Counted from the first letter of the stretch, positions 19,334 to 30,305 are shown. The stretch is 64,000 bases of DNA from Symbiodinium sp. CCMP2592 (GCA_905221615.1 CAJNDT010001292.1:1-64000), one strand, 5' to 3'. Notes: generated by a model not told the origin, from the letters alone. Numbers and translations are program-made.

Positions 19334-21909
19334 CGCCAGCGCAGTTTTTGGACTGCGAGGGCGCCCCGGCCAATTCCGCTTTCAAGCTCTGTCTAGCTTT
19401 TTTTCCTTAGGGGGGTAGCCCTAATCCCTAAAGTTTGCCGGAAAAAATTTTTTGCTTTTTTCCATCCAGCCTCGCCCCGGCACCCCTAATCCCTAAAGTT
19501 TGGCGGAAAAAGTTTTTTGGTCCGCCCGGCCCCAGCCCCGGCCGCTTAAAGTTTGGTGGATGATTTGTCCACCCGGCCCAGGCCCCGGCACCCTCAATCC
19601 CTAAAGTTTGGCGGAAAAATCTTTTTTTGTCCACCCGGCCCCGGCCCCAGCGCCCCTACTCCCTGAAGTTTGGCGGAAAATGTTTTTGTTTGTCCCCCCG
19701 GCCCCGGCCCCGGCCAAAAGATTGGTGGATTTGTGTTTGCATTTTTTGTTAACCTGGCCCCGGCCCCGGCGCCCCTAATCCCTAACGTTTGGCGCAACAA
19801 AGCTGTTTTTGTCCACCCCCCGGCCCCGGCGCCCCTAATCCCTAAAGTTTTGCGGAAAAAATTGTTTTTTTGGTCCACCCGGCCCCGGCCCCGGCCTAAA
19901 GATTGGTGGATTTTTTTCGTACACACGGCCTCGCCCCTTTTCCCGATTTTTTGGCTGATTTTTTTTTGTCCACCCGGCCGGCCCCGGCGCCCCTAATCCC
20001 TAAAGTTTGGCGGAAAAAGCTGTTTTTTGTCCACCCGGCCCGGCGCCCGTAATCCCTAAAGTTTGGCGGAAAAAGTTTTTTTGTCCGCCCGGCCCCAGCC
20101 CCGGCCGCTTAAAGTTTGGTGGATGATTTGTCCACCCGGCCCAGGCCCCGGCACCCTCAATCCCTAAAGTTTGGCGGAAAAATCTTTTTTTTGTCAAACC
20201 GGCCTTAACCCCGGCGCCCCCTTCTGACCCTCCCTGCACCTTTTCACGTGGCCCCCTTCCCACGAAACCCTTTCCCATGAAGCGCCCTGCCCCTGCATCC
20301 CTGGCTTTTTGGGCCCTTTGGCTGGTGCCCCTGAGCCCCCGAACTACGTCCAAGCCCCCAAACTGGGTTTTTTGCTTTTTCCACAAATTTGGTTTTTCTT
20401 TTTGCAGGCCCCCTCCAAGCCCCCAAATTGTGTTGGCGTTCTCCAGCGATGTTGTGGCCATCGCAAGCTTGTAACGGCGAGGAGTTGTCTTTGCGCTTTT
20501 CATACACATGGAGCAACCTTTTTTCCAGTTGGCTGGAGAAGCGTTCAGCTTTTTCGGCCAAGAACTCTCACCTGAAGTGCGGCGTTCGACTCCCCAACAA
20601 GCAAAACAAACTCCACTTGCAGTGCCGGGTACCGCCGCGATTAGCGAAGCAGTTCTCACCTGAAATGTGGTGTTGGATGCCGCAATAGGCAAAGCATTTC
20701 GAGAATTTTCCGAAGCTTCAACCTTTCACACGGCGCTGCAGAAAATGGTTCCACGCCAACTTGGAGCCGGACGTTGCAGCACGCACATCATGCGAAATTG
20801 CTCCGACGCTCCACTACAACCTACATGCCGGTAAAAAGGGAATGTGTTTGAGGTTGGGCTGGGGCAGAGAGCCAGCACCTAGACACTGATTCTGCAATTG
20901 GCATACAGTCCATGCCATTGGCGCTAGCTATGAATGACTGAGCTGCTGGCTTCTAAGCCGAAAGGCAACTTGATCGAGGACCTTGCTCACGCCACCTCTG
21001 GAGCCATGGTCTAGCAAGTCGCAGGCTTTGTTCGCATGGAATTGGACTGAGAATTCACGTTTTCCGCGGCGGTGCTCATTCTATATGTCGTGTGAAAACT
21101 GCAGGATCATCTCCCCGGTAGCCCCTCTGATCCTTGTCTCGTCAGCGACCCTTTTGGCAGTGTCTGCTGCTAGCTGCTGGGATGGATGTGGTGAAGTATC
21201 GTGTTAACATACCACCCATGAGTAAGAATGCCATATTCAAGCAATATCATCCTATTACTTGCGAGGGAGCGAGCTGGAAGAGACAAGACATCAGTTGCGG
21301 GCTCGCTTCTGTCTCCCGGCTCTGCATTCCGGACAGAATTTCGGCCGCGTCAGTCCAGGTGCATGAACCTCTTGATACAGCTTCTGGCATTTTGGGTTCT
21401 GGCACTTGTGCCATCCAGTGGACGCCCTGGTGCCACGGACTGCGCAATTGGAGCAATGGCTACTGCTATCATTGCCCGCTGCACGAAGGCCAAAGGGTTG
21501 GTCGCAGCCCCTGCACAGGAACCAACCTCCACGCAGGCGCTTCGCTTTGGGACGCACCTCCTCTTGGCAGTCCTTGCATACCGCACAGCCGCGTGGCAGG
21601 GTGCACATGCTGGACTCGAAAGCATTGGCAAGCTTGGTCGTTCCGCACGTATAGCATGTTAAAGTGCGTTGATTGCGAGCACAATTCGTACACATCTTCT
21701 TGGCATCCGGTGCTTCTTGGCGCAGCTGCGCTACTGGGAATTGCTTGGGTCATTTCAATTTACTTAAACCGTTCAGTTGCACTTAGAAAAAACTTGTCAA
21801 TTTACTTAAACTGCCCTATGGTCGACCGTTGCTTGCCTTAAATCCTGCGTACCTGCTGAACATCAAACCAGAAGCTGCGCTGGCGCACCTTCGGCGCAAG
21901 CCGTCTAAA
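19334..21909 (+). mobile_element. B1: class B element, 2576 bp
   Basis: The 5' end CGCCAGCGCAG follows GGTT. Its exact inverse CTGCGCTGGCG (21875-21885) lies 24 nt before the CTAAA terminus, with a CGGC-GCAA-GCCG hairpin between. This asymmetric inverted-repeat layout is that described for Helentron/Helitron2-like elements. The first 0.9 kb is an array of 70-90 bp units containing CCCTAATCCCTAAAGTTTGG and CCACCCGGCCCCGGCC. Unique sequence follows, then the antisense Cys-rich gene near the 3' end. B1 and B2 are head to tail and nearly identical. No Rep or helicase is present, so the element is non-autonomous. Confidence 0.8.
21291..21695 (-). CDS. Cys-rich zinc-ribbon-like protein carried by element B (copy 1)
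   Basis: 134 codons from an ATG. Sixteen cysteines, mostly in pairs: CTNC (2-5), CYTC (14-17), a CAVC-x2-C group (about 36-42), CRGC (about 60), CSNC (about 82), then HKC/PKC and FCPEC. A basic tail RAGRQKRARN follows. The spacing K-L-x-N-A-F...CAVCKDC resembles, from memory, the Stc1-like zinc domain common in dinoflagellate predictions. Zinc binding is likely and the target unknown. The same frame is open upstream of the ATG for 17 codons (PKQFPVAQLRQEAPDAKK) to a TGA, so a 5' exon may exist. The gene is antisense to the element and ends 0.6 kb short of its 3' terminus as read on the plus strand. The longer 235-aa frame on the opposite strand is a shadow. Confidence 0.65.
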   Translation of the reverse strand: MCTNCARNQRTLTCYTCGTTKLANAFESSMCTLPRGCAVCKDCQEEVRPKAKRLRGGWFLCRGCDQPFGLRAAGNDSSSHCSNCAVRGTRASTGWHKCQNPKCQKLYQEVHAPGLTRPKFCPECRAGRQKRARN

Positions 21910-21925
21910 TTTAGGGTTTAGGGTT
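21910..21925 (+). repeat. TTTAGGG spacer between B1 and B2
   Basis: Sixteen bases, TTTAGGGTTTAGGGTT: the minimal link between two head-to-tail B elements. Confidence 0.9.
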
Positions 21926-24501
21926 CGCCAGCGCAGTTTTTGGACTGCGAGGGCGCCCCGGCCAATTCCGCTTTCAAGCTCTGTCTAGCTTTTTTTCCTT
22001 AGGGGGGTAGCCCTAATCCCTAAAGTTTGCCGGAAAAAATTTTTTGCTTTTTTCCATCCAGCCTCGCCCCGGCACCCCTAATCCCTAAAGTTTGGCGGAA
22101 AAAGTTTTTTGGTCCGCCCGGCCCCAGCCCCGGCCGCTTAAAGTTTGGTGGATGATTTGTCCACCCGGCCCAGGCCCCGGCACCCTCAATCCCTAAAGTT
22201 TGGCGGAAAAATCTTTTTTTGTCCACCCGGCCCCGGCCCCAGCGCCCCTACTCCCTGAAGTTTGGCGGAAAATGTTTTTGTTTGTCCACCCGGCCCCGGC
22301 CCCGGCCAAAAGATTGGTGGATTTGTGTTTGCATTTTTTGTTAACCTGGCCCCGGCCCCGGCGCCCCTAATCCCTAACGTTTGGCGCAACAAAGCTGTTT
22401 TTGTCCACCCCCCGGCCCCGGCGCCCCTAATCCCTAAAGTTTTGCGGAAAAAATTGTTTTTTTGGTCCACCCGGCCCCGGCCCCGGCCTAAAGATTGGTG
22501 GATTTTTTTCGTACACACGGCCTCGCCCCTTTTCCCGATTTTTTGGCTGATTTTTTTTTGTCCACCCGGCCGGCCCCGGCGCCCCTAATCCCTAAAGTTT
22601 GGCGGAAAAAGCTGTTTTTTGTCCACCCGGCCCGGCGCCCGTAATCCCTAAAGTTTGGCGGAAAAAGTTTTTTTGTCCGCCCGGCCCCAGCCCCGGCCGC
22701 TTAAAGTTTGGTGGATGATTTGTCCACCCGGCCCAGGCCCCGGCACCCTCAATCCCTAAAGTTTGGCGGAAAAATCTTTTTTTTGTCAAACCGGCCTTAA
22801 CCCCGGCGCCCCCTTCTGACCCTCCCTGCACCTTTTCACGTGGCCCCCTTCCCACGAAACCCTTTCCCATGAAGCGCCCTGCCCCTGCATCCCTGGCTTT
22901 TTGGGCCCTTTGGCTGGTGCCCCTGAGCCCCCGAACTACGTCCAAGCCCCCAAACTGGGTTTTTTTGCTTTTTTCACAAATTTGGTTTTTCTTTTTGCAG
23001 GCCCCCTCCAAGCCCCCAAATTGTGTTGGCGTTCTCCAGCGATGTTGTGGCCATCGCAAGCTTGTAACGGCGAGGAGTTGTCTTTGCGCTTTTCATACAC
23101 ATGGAGCAACCTTTTTTCCAGTTGGCTGGAGAAGCGTTCAGCTTTTTCGGCCAAGAACTCTCACCTGAAGTGCGGCGTTCGACTCCCCAACAAGCAAAAC
23201 AAACTCCACTTGCAGTGCCGGGTACCGCCGCGATTAGCGAAGCAGTTCTCACCTGAAATGTGGTGTTGGATGCCGCAATAGGCAAAGCATTTCGAGAAGT
23301 TTCCGAAGCTTCAACCTTTCACACGGCGCTGCAGAAAATGGTTCCACGCCAACTTGGAGCCGGACGTTGCAGCACGCACATCATGCGAAATTGCTCCGAC
23401 GCTCCACTACAACCTACATGCCGGTAAAAAGGGAATGTGTTTGAGGTTGGGCTGGGGCAGAGAGCCAGCACCTAGACACTGATTCTGCAATTGGCATACA
23501 GTCCATGCCATTGGCGCTAGCTATGAATGACTGAGCTGCTGGCTTCTAAGCCGAAAGGCAACTTGATCGAGGACCTTGCTCACGCCACCTCTGGAGCCAT
23601 GGTCTAGCAAGTCGCAGGCTTTGTTCGCATGGAATTGGACTGAGAATTAACGTTTTCCGCGGCGGTGCTCATTCTATACGTCGTGTGAAACTGCAGGATC
23701 ATCTCCCCGGTAGCCCCTCTGATCCTTGTCTCGTCAGCGACCCTTTTGGCAGTGTCTGCTGCTAGCTGCTGGGATGGATGTGGTGAAGTATCGTGTTAAC
23801 ATACCACCCATGAGTAAGAATGCCATATTCAAGCAATATCATCCTATTACTTGCGAGGGAGCGAGCTGGAAGAGACAAGACATCAGTTGCGGGCTCGCTT
23901 CTGTCTCCCGGCTCTGCATTCCGGACAGAATTTCGGCCGCGTCAGTCCAGGTGCATGAACCTCTTGATACAGCTTCTGGCATTTTGGGTTCTGGCACTTG
24001 TGCCATCCAGTGGACGCCCTGGTGCCACGGACTGCGCAATTGGAGCAATGGCTACTGCTATCATTGCCCGCTGCACGAAGGCCAAAGGGTTGGTCGCAGC
24101 CCCTGCACAGGAACCAACCTCCACGCAGGCGCTTCGCTTTGGGACGCACCTCCTCTTGGCAGTCCTTGCATACCGCACAGCCGCGTGGCAGGGTGCACAT
24201 GCTGGACTCGAAAGCATTGGCAAGCTTGGTCGTTCCGCACGTATAGCATGTTAAAGTGCGTTGATTGCGAGCACAATTCGTACACATCTTCTTGGCATCC
24301 GGTGCTTCTTGGCGCAGCTGCGCTACTGGGAATTGCTTGGGTCATTTCAATTTACTTAAACCGTTCAGTTGCACTTAGAAAAAACTTGTCAATTTACTTA
24401 AACTGCCCTATGGTCGACCGTTGCTTGCCTTAAATCCTGCGTACCTGCTGAACATCAAACCAGAAGCTGCGCTGGCGCACCTTCGGCGCAAGCCGTCTAA
24501 A
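21926..24501 (+). mobile_element. B2: class B element, 2576 bp
   Basis: Same length and termini as B1 (5' CGCCAGCGCAG at 21926; subterminal CTGCGCTGGCG at 24467-24477). Differences are a few point changes and 1-bp indels, for example in the T/C-rich tract near 22960. The 3' flank is TTTATAGAAATTGTT instead of pure TTTAGGG; this matches class D sequence, so B2 or its neighbour A1 entered a D-type end. Confidence 0.8.
23883..24287 (-). CDS. Cys-rich zinc-ribbon-like protein carried by element B (copy 2)
   Basis: Protein identical to the copy in B1 (134 aa, 16 Cys). Identity of all intact copies reflects recent duplication of the element and by itself says nothing about selection. Confidence 0.65.
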   Translation of the reverse strand: MCTNCARNQRTLTCYTCGTTKLANAFESSMCTLPRGCAVCKDCQEEVRPKAKRLRGGWFLCRGCDQPFGLRAAGNDSSSHCSNCAVRGTRASTGWHKCQNPKCQKLYQEVHAPGLTRPKFCPECRAGRQKRARN

Positions 24502-24649
24502 ATTTATAGAAATTGTTCGACAGCGTAGCGGTCGCCCCGGGCAACTTGAGGGTGCACTTCTTTCATAGGGGGCTGCTTCTTGGCCCGTAAAACCCATCGC
24601 CTAGGGTTTTCCTATGGCCCAAACCCGCGGCCCAACCAAACCCGTGGCC

Positions 24650-25002
24650 GCAGTCCCTGCCCGAAACTCTCCCGCACCCCTCCGCGCGCCCCACGCTGCA
24701 CCCGCCGCGCGTGCAGCCCTTGCGCCCGCCCGACCCGCGCCCCCACCCGCGCCCCGCGCCCCGCGCCCGCGCCCCGTTCCCGCGCCCGCTTCTGGCCCCG
24801 CGCCCCGCGCCCCCCCCGCGCCCCGCACCCCCCCCCCCCCCCCCCCCCGAGCCCCGCGCCCCACGCCCGCACCCGCGCCGGTCCCGCCACGCACGCGGTG
24901 TGGCCGCACATGTGCCCCCCACACCCCCCGCTCCAGCGCGCTCCCTGCACCCCCCCCGCGCCCCGCGCCCCGCGCCCCCACGGCCTCCCGCCGCACCCGC
25001 CC
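24650..25002 (+). repeat. Extremely C-rich core of element A1
   Basis: Nearly pure GCGCCCCGCGCC-type sequence, including a run of more than 20 C. Overlapping ORFs in four frames (Pro/Ala/Arg or Gly/Ala/Arg) are compositional. The minus strand is G-rich with potential to form quadruplexes. Confidence 0.8.
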
Positions 25003-25275
25003 TAAACCCTAAACCCTAGCACCCTAAACCCTAAACCGTCGACTAAGGCGCCGAACCTCAACCCAACACCCCAAACCCTCAACCCTGGGGCCGGAAACCC
25101 TAAACCCAAGGCCCCAAACCCTCAACCCTAGGGCCTTAAACCCTAAACCCTAGGGCCCTAAACCCTAAACCCTAGCACCCAAACCCTAAACCCTCGGCCC
25201 CGAAACCTTAAACCCAAGGCCCCGAAACCCTAAACCCAAGGCCCCAAACCTTCAACCCTAGGGCCCTAAACCCTA
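25003..25275 (-). repeat. CCCTAAA-type array inside A1, left part
   Basis: CCCTAAA words with fillers TAGCACC, TCGGCCCCGAAA and CAAGGCCCC. TTTAGGG is on the minus strand, opposite to the spacers outside the element. The array resumes at 39341 after the 14-kb insertion. Confidence 0.85.
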
Positions 25276-25472
25276 CCTGTAGATACCTCCGGCTGGAAAA
25301 AACCAGACGCTCGAAGAGGATATAAAAATCCGACCTCGCTAAAAAACCGACCGCTTTACAACCTCCGAAAAACACTAATTTCCTGGTGGGACAGGCTGCT
25401 TGAAAAAACCCGAAGCAAAACCCTCTTAAGTCTTGAAAGATCCGGAGAAACATCGCGAGTCCGCCATGTTTT

Positions 25473-27274
25473 TCAGCTGAGAGCCCTGTTCACGGCCACC
25501 AAGTATCTCTGAAGAGTCCTCAGCATTAACTGCTGATTTCCTACTCTTCTGCTCATCCGGGACATGTGTCCTACAAAATCTTCATCCATCTGCACTGATG
25601 TGGCCAGTGGGCTTCTCACCCAAGCATGCCTCTTTGCCGCCAAGATAATCTCTCTCCAACAGTGATGTAGATAGTGGCTCTTGGGCATCATCGGGTATCG
25701 TGATCTGGACTGTTGGAGTGTTACAAAAGCCAGCTTAGCATACGATTGTAAGCACCGGAGACCAGACAGACCAATGGATCTCGCTTCATCAGAAGAAAGC
25801 CAATAGCCGCCTTGGTAAGACAGCCTAAAAGCTCGATTGCCAGCAGCGATACAAATAAGAGCCTCCTCAGTAATCTCTGTTGGAACGTAGAGGGCCCGAT
25901 CTCGCAAGAAGTCTTCCAGAAAACAAAGCAGGACACGAGTGTCCGAGAACTTGCTCCAGCATCCAACTGGAAGAACTTGGTAGCCCTGCTCCATCCCGAA
26001 CAGTTCCCGGTCAAAGTGGCCAATATGCAATGTCAGTTTTGACTTCTTTCGCCAGGTTTCATAGGCTTGCTGAAGAATGCTAAATTTGAAATCAATAGAT
26101 CCCACTTCCAGATTGGGTAGTATTTCGGCCACTGTCGAGGCTGCAATATGTTTCCCTGTTCCTCCGTGAAAATTGTGCCAGATATCGAACTCAAGAAATC
26201 GTGGCGCTTTCAAGTCGTCTTCGTCAAAGCCTAGCCCTCGCAAAAAAGGTGGCAGCTGCGACCAAGGCAGAGTCTCGTCGATCGTGTAGCTCCACTCCGG
26301 ATGTAGGTTCAGATTTTCAAAAGGCACGTTTGGGGTTCCTGCTAGGCATCTCCAACAGATGCCATGGGAAACATCCTCCCCAGTCGATTTGGCTACCCTG
26401 GCGAACGATCGCTCTAAGTGGGCGACCTTGGCCAAAAACGGGTTGTCTCCAGTAAGGCCAACACAAACAGCATGATAATGCTTCCCATCAGCATCCAAAA
26501 AACCCTTTGTTTCAAGTCGCTCGTACGATGCAGCAATGTTGCGGCCAATTGCATCCCAAACAGTTTCTGCATTTTTTCCGTACACTGCCTTTGGAACTGC
26601 AACATGAAGAAACCTGGAGGTCATGCTAGCAGACATATTAAGGCCCATTCGGTTTTTCTGCTCGGCCTCGGAGTGCATTTCCTGAAACTGTCGTGTCCCG
26701 AAGCCCACACATCCACGAAGTGACCATATCAAGATGCCCTTTTTTTTCTTGCCCCTGCCTTCATCTCCATGAGAAAAGAACGGAATCGTTCTCTCCAAAG
26801 AGATGTCTCCACGGGCGGCAGCCTTGAAAGCTCGATGCCCAGGCTCCACTTTGGCGAACCGTCGCCACCACTCCAACAAATTATTCTTTCCATGTAGAAA
26901 CTCCAGTTTAGCATCCCGGGCCAAACAAGATACCATTTTGTATGGATCCAACCACGGAATCTGTCTGATGCCAGTGCTTGTTTCAACCGGAATGTAGTCG
27001 ATGTCTACTTGCAAAGTATGTCCGCTTTGCTGCAACCTGTCATTTATGATGCTCGGAGATGCAAAGTCATACTTTATTTTATTTTCAACCGAGAACAACC
27101 AAACCAGTAGAATCGAACTAGTTGTACCAAGAGGCTCCCGAAAGGCATTCTTCTCAGCTCGATGCTTGCTTCCTTTGGCAAGCCTAGCATAAATCGATTT
27201 CGCAGAAGGCGGGTCCGGCTCTTCCAAGCGTGATTTCGCATCGGCCCAGATGCTCTCCCCTGTTGCCTTGGGTA
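25473..27274 (-). CDS. Large dinoflagellate-type protein of unknown function, candidate transposase of the 14-kb element
   Basis: The frame is open for about 600 codons, from just after a TAG (about 27275) to the stop at 25473. There is no ATG at the front, so a short upstream exon is likely (an ACAG/GGGAG acceptor is possible). Visible features are KNAFREPLGTT near the start, IPWLDPYKMVSCLA (about 105), HGICWRCLAG (about 305), FLEFDIWHNFHGGTGKHIAA (about 360-380), VLPVGCWSKFSDTRVLL (about 440) and a basic end DFVGHMSRMSRRVGNQQ. The Asp/His box and PVGCW box resemble, from memory, a highly repeated Symbiodiniaceae protein family without assigned function. It starts about 200 bp inside the left end of the insertion, a transposase-like position. 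Catalytic residues are not proven. Confidence 0.6.
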
Positions 27275-28088
27275 GCTATTATTTGATTTCCTTAAAATGA
27301 TACATCGGAGGAAGTTGGTATACTTAACGGGTTTGGGGGTCATACTTAAAGGGTTTGGGGGTCTGGGGAGGGGTGACTGACTGAATTCTGGAGAGGGTTA
27401 TATGTGCCACCCCGGGGACCATAAGGATAACTACTAGAAAACATATAAAGTCAATTATCCTTAAATTCAATAGCACCGAAAATAATACCTTGAAAGCCCC
27501 AAACCAAATCTCAACAACCCCAATGCCCAACCTCGGTCCTAACTTCTACGATCCCAACTCCCTTGGTTACTAGGCAGAACCTTAGAAAGCTAAGCCAACT
27601 CCAGAAGAGCCTTATACAACTATGAGACAATATCCGAGGTTGTTGTACCCCGATACAGCCTGTATAACCTTCTCTTATATTAGAAACCCATCCTCGACCA
27701 AGCCATCCTCCCAGCGATCCCACGACTGGCCGTGGAGCCCCTCGCGACAGCGACCTCGCCACATTCAGGCGCTGCAGTTCTCGACCTGGCTTTGGTTTTT
27801 TTTGCACGGCATAGTTGGAGGTTTGCAAGATAAAGGCATTCGAGGGCGTCTTTTTCTTTCACGGTAGCCACAGGGCCTCCCCGTAGGCCCGATCGACGAG
27901 CTTGCATGCACCCGTGCAGCAGACAGCTAGCATATCAACCCACACACACACACATACTGTAAGTTCCGTACATCGGAGAGCTGTGCTGATGACTTGCTGC
28001 ACAGGATCTCGCATGACAACATCATCTGCTAGGTGGCACAAACACTAGAACATCGTTTGATCTGGAACATCAGCAGCAAAATGCTGCT
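27275..28088. other. No gene seen
   Basis: Unique sequence with a GTTTGGGGGTC doublet near 27330-27365, a short CA repeat at 27943 and only short shadow ORFs. Confidence 0.6.
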
Positions 28089-28327
28089 TCACTTCTTCTT
28101 CGGCTTGCCTTTGGCAGCACATTTGGCCGCATGCTTAGGGCCTGGAGTAGCTGGACCCTTGGGTTTCGTAGAAGCCTTCTTCAACTTCTCGATATCACGG
28201 ATGAGGGGCCTCATCACGGGAGTGCGGATATTTCTGATACTTGCAGCTCGAAGGGTTACTCTGGGAATGTAAGATCCACACTGGCAAGAAGCTTCTTTCG
28301 AAGTTGCTTTGGCCATCCTTGACTTGC
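28089..28327 (-). CDS. Multi-exon gene, probable last exon
   Basis: Reads MAKATSKEASCQCGSYI, then VMRPLIRDIEKLKKAS and a Lys-rich tail ending CAAKGKPKKK and a stop. Lys/Ala/Pro-rich C-termini are usual in dinoflagellate nuclear proteins. I link it to the exon at 28552 because that exon ends in a GTGAGC donor. Confidence 0.4.
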
Positions 28328-28551
28328 ACATAAGCAAACCGACTATAAAGACAGAGCAAGCGGTGGAGAGTTAGGCAGAAAACAAGAAGAGGAAAGGGAG
28401 ATGGAGTGAGACAGAGAGAGTGAAAGAGACAGAGAGAAGCCAAGCAAAAAGATAAAGATAACAGCCGGGGTGCAGAACCGTAGCCTTCTTGATGTGATCT
28501 TGCATCTTGGACCTGAGTGTGGAAAGAAGCAACATCGCATCACAAGCTCAC

Positions 28552-28703
28552 TTGAACCGCTTCGTATTGCAAGCACGGCACGACAGATCATCAGATTCGC
28601 CATGGGCACTCAGGTTCGCCAGAACCTCGGCCAATGCATCGTAGACGGCCTCCATGTTGCCAGCCAGTCGGTCAAGCTCGCTTGCATGCCTGAGCAGATA
28701 TCG
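28552..28703 (-). CDS. Multi-exon gene, helical exon
   Basis: The minus strand reads RYLLRHASELDRLAGNM, then EAVYDALAEVLANLSAHG and SDDLSCRACNTKRF, ending at CAA/GTGAGC. The pattern is a short coiled-coil-like helix followed by a CxxC. It is in the same frame as the next block upstream, from which only one TGA (28704-28706) separates it. Confidence 0.45.
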
Positions 28704-28706
28704 TCA

Positions 28707-28898
28707 ATCGATAGGCACCGGCACCCCAAAACTTGACAGTCGTGCGGCTACCACCTGACGATGTTTTACAAGAGACCTTGCATGGGTGGGCTTCGGATCC
28801 GTGTTGTAGGGCTTCGTGAACTTCTCGGAAAGCTCGTGCATCTTGGCGATGGGGGGCAACAGGTCACTCATCGTTTTCTCGGCCCGTTCGCAGAGGTC
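28707..28898 (-). CDS. Multi-exon gene, exon after a CCGCAG acceptor
   Basis: Starts DLCERAEKTMSDLLPPIA and ends SSFGVPVPID before an in-frame TGA. Without that TGA it would run directly into the 28552-28703 block, giving one continuous helical segment. The TGA is either a nonsense mutation or part of a very short intron. Confidence 0.45.
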
Positions 28899-28976
28899 CT
28901 GCGGGGTATGGAGCATAGGGTTGCAAAACCTAAAGGCCCTCTGTACATACTATAAGTAATATATAGATATGTATGT

Positions 28977-28981
<5 letters not shown>

Positions 28982-29044
<63 letters not shown>

Positions 29045-29060
29045 CAGAGAGAGAGAGAAG
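28982..29060 (+). repeat. (GA)n microsatellite
   Basis: About 50 bp of uninterrupted GA followed by GACAGA variants. It lies in the intron between two coding blocks. Confidence 0.95.
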
Positions 29061-29077
29061 ATTGTATTGAATGCCAC

Positions 29078-29290
29078 CCTGCACATCCTCCTGCGTGCTT
29101 TTCTTCTGGCTCGGCCGGTGCTCGTCGTCGGATTTCTCGTCCTTTTCGAAGTCCGAAACCTCACCATCAGCTTCGCTGGGAAGCTCTTTGTCATTCGTGC
29201 TCACTTCCTTTCGTGTGCCCTTGATCGTCTCGCTTGAGTCCACACCAATGGTCTCTTTGTCAACCCAATGCTGAAGCTTCTTGGCATTGT
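29078..29290 (-). CDS. Multi-exon gene, acidic exon
   Basis: Reads KLQHWVDKETIGVDSS, then ELPSEADGEVSDFEKDEK and EHRPSQKKSTQEDVQ up to a CAG/GGTGGC donor. Upstream, 29291-29430 is coding-like in another frame (SLREEIKEIVDYTSTRP), so a frameshift or a small intron may lie near 29350. Confidence 0.4.
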
Positions 29291-29479
29291 ACTTGTACTT
29301 CCTCAGCACAAGCAAGAGATACAGACCCCGATAAATCCTCATGTTGTGTGCGTGCACCCCGCCTCCTCAAAGCGGGTCGGGTTGAGGTGTAATCGACGAT
29401 CTCCTTGATCTCTTCCCTGAGAGAGGTGACACTGCTTGGGGATGGAAAAGCTTCGTTTGTTGTCAGGGTTTCACTAAGG

Positions 29480-29660
29480 GCAGGGCTCGCTGAGTTTCAG
29501 CTGCACAGACATCGCTGACTCGGTGTACCAACCAGCAACTGTGTCAGTCTTCTTCTTGTGTGTCTTCTCCGAGAACTTGGTGATATTCCGCTTGAAAGCA
29601 GCCTTAACTTGACTGGATTTCATGGAGACACAGAAAAGTGATCCGAAAGGTTGGTCACTT
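29480..29660 (-). CDS. Multi-exon gene, basic exon with GWYTE motif
   Basis: Reads KSSQVKAAFKRNITKFSE, then KKTDTVAGWYTESAMSVQ and LKLSE. Lys-rich text followed by GWYTE-x-x-M resembles, from memory, a repeated hypothetical family in Symbiodiniaceae in which it follows an L-x-S-REEL-x-K-x-L-x-x-x-G helix. That helix is what the next block upstream encodes. Confidence 0.4.
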
Positions 29661-29850
29661 GCTACGATATCAGGTGAGGGGCTGTGCAAAACCCAGCCGA
29701 GATGAGCATCTTCGTCAACTCCTCCCGACTGCCGAGGTCCTTGTACATCTCCACTGCCTTTGGGCCCCCGGTCGCCTTCTTTTTTTTGCCATTTTGACAG
29801 GCTCTGCGAACACGTTGGTCGATGGCTGCTTCGGAAAGAACCTGGCCCAT
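29661..29850 (-). CDS. Multi-exon gene, exon with DLGSREELTKML helix
   Basis: Starts MGQVLSEAAIDQRVRRAC, then a Lys run, then VEMYKDLGSREELTKMLI. It changes frame relative to the 29480-29660 block, so an intron lies near 29660. Confidence 0.4.
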
Positions 29851-30097
29851 GGTGGTTGCACCACAACTACTCTACATGAAAAAGAAGAATCACGACAAAC
29901 CATACAGAAGTATGTCGGTGTTTACATGCAGACATACCCAAGCACCGAAAAACTTTGAGATGCATGTACATGCATGCACACACACATACCCTATTATGAT
30001 CACACACACACACCTGCACATAAACATTACCATGTGTATATTTATGTATGTACATATGTATATGTAGAGAGTGAGAGCGAGAGAGACATATGGAGAT

Positions 30098-30131
<34 letters not shown>

Positions 30132-30305
30132 CAAAAACAAAACAGAGAGCGAGAGCGACAGCAGAGAACTCGAAGCATGCACGGCGACACAGAGAGCGGG
30201 AGAGAGTTATCAAGCCCTGTACACAGTTTTAGACTATTATACACTCAGAAGCGAAGAGGCAAGCACAGATGAATCCAATACTGATTGTGGGGCACACACA
30301 CACAC

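Noticed and set aside
21134..21841. 235-codon plus-strand ORF opposite the Cys-rich gene in each B copy
   Set aside because: Its composition is a mirror of the Cys pairs (GCA/TGC complements). The antisense frame has ordered CxxC motifs and a proper ATG.
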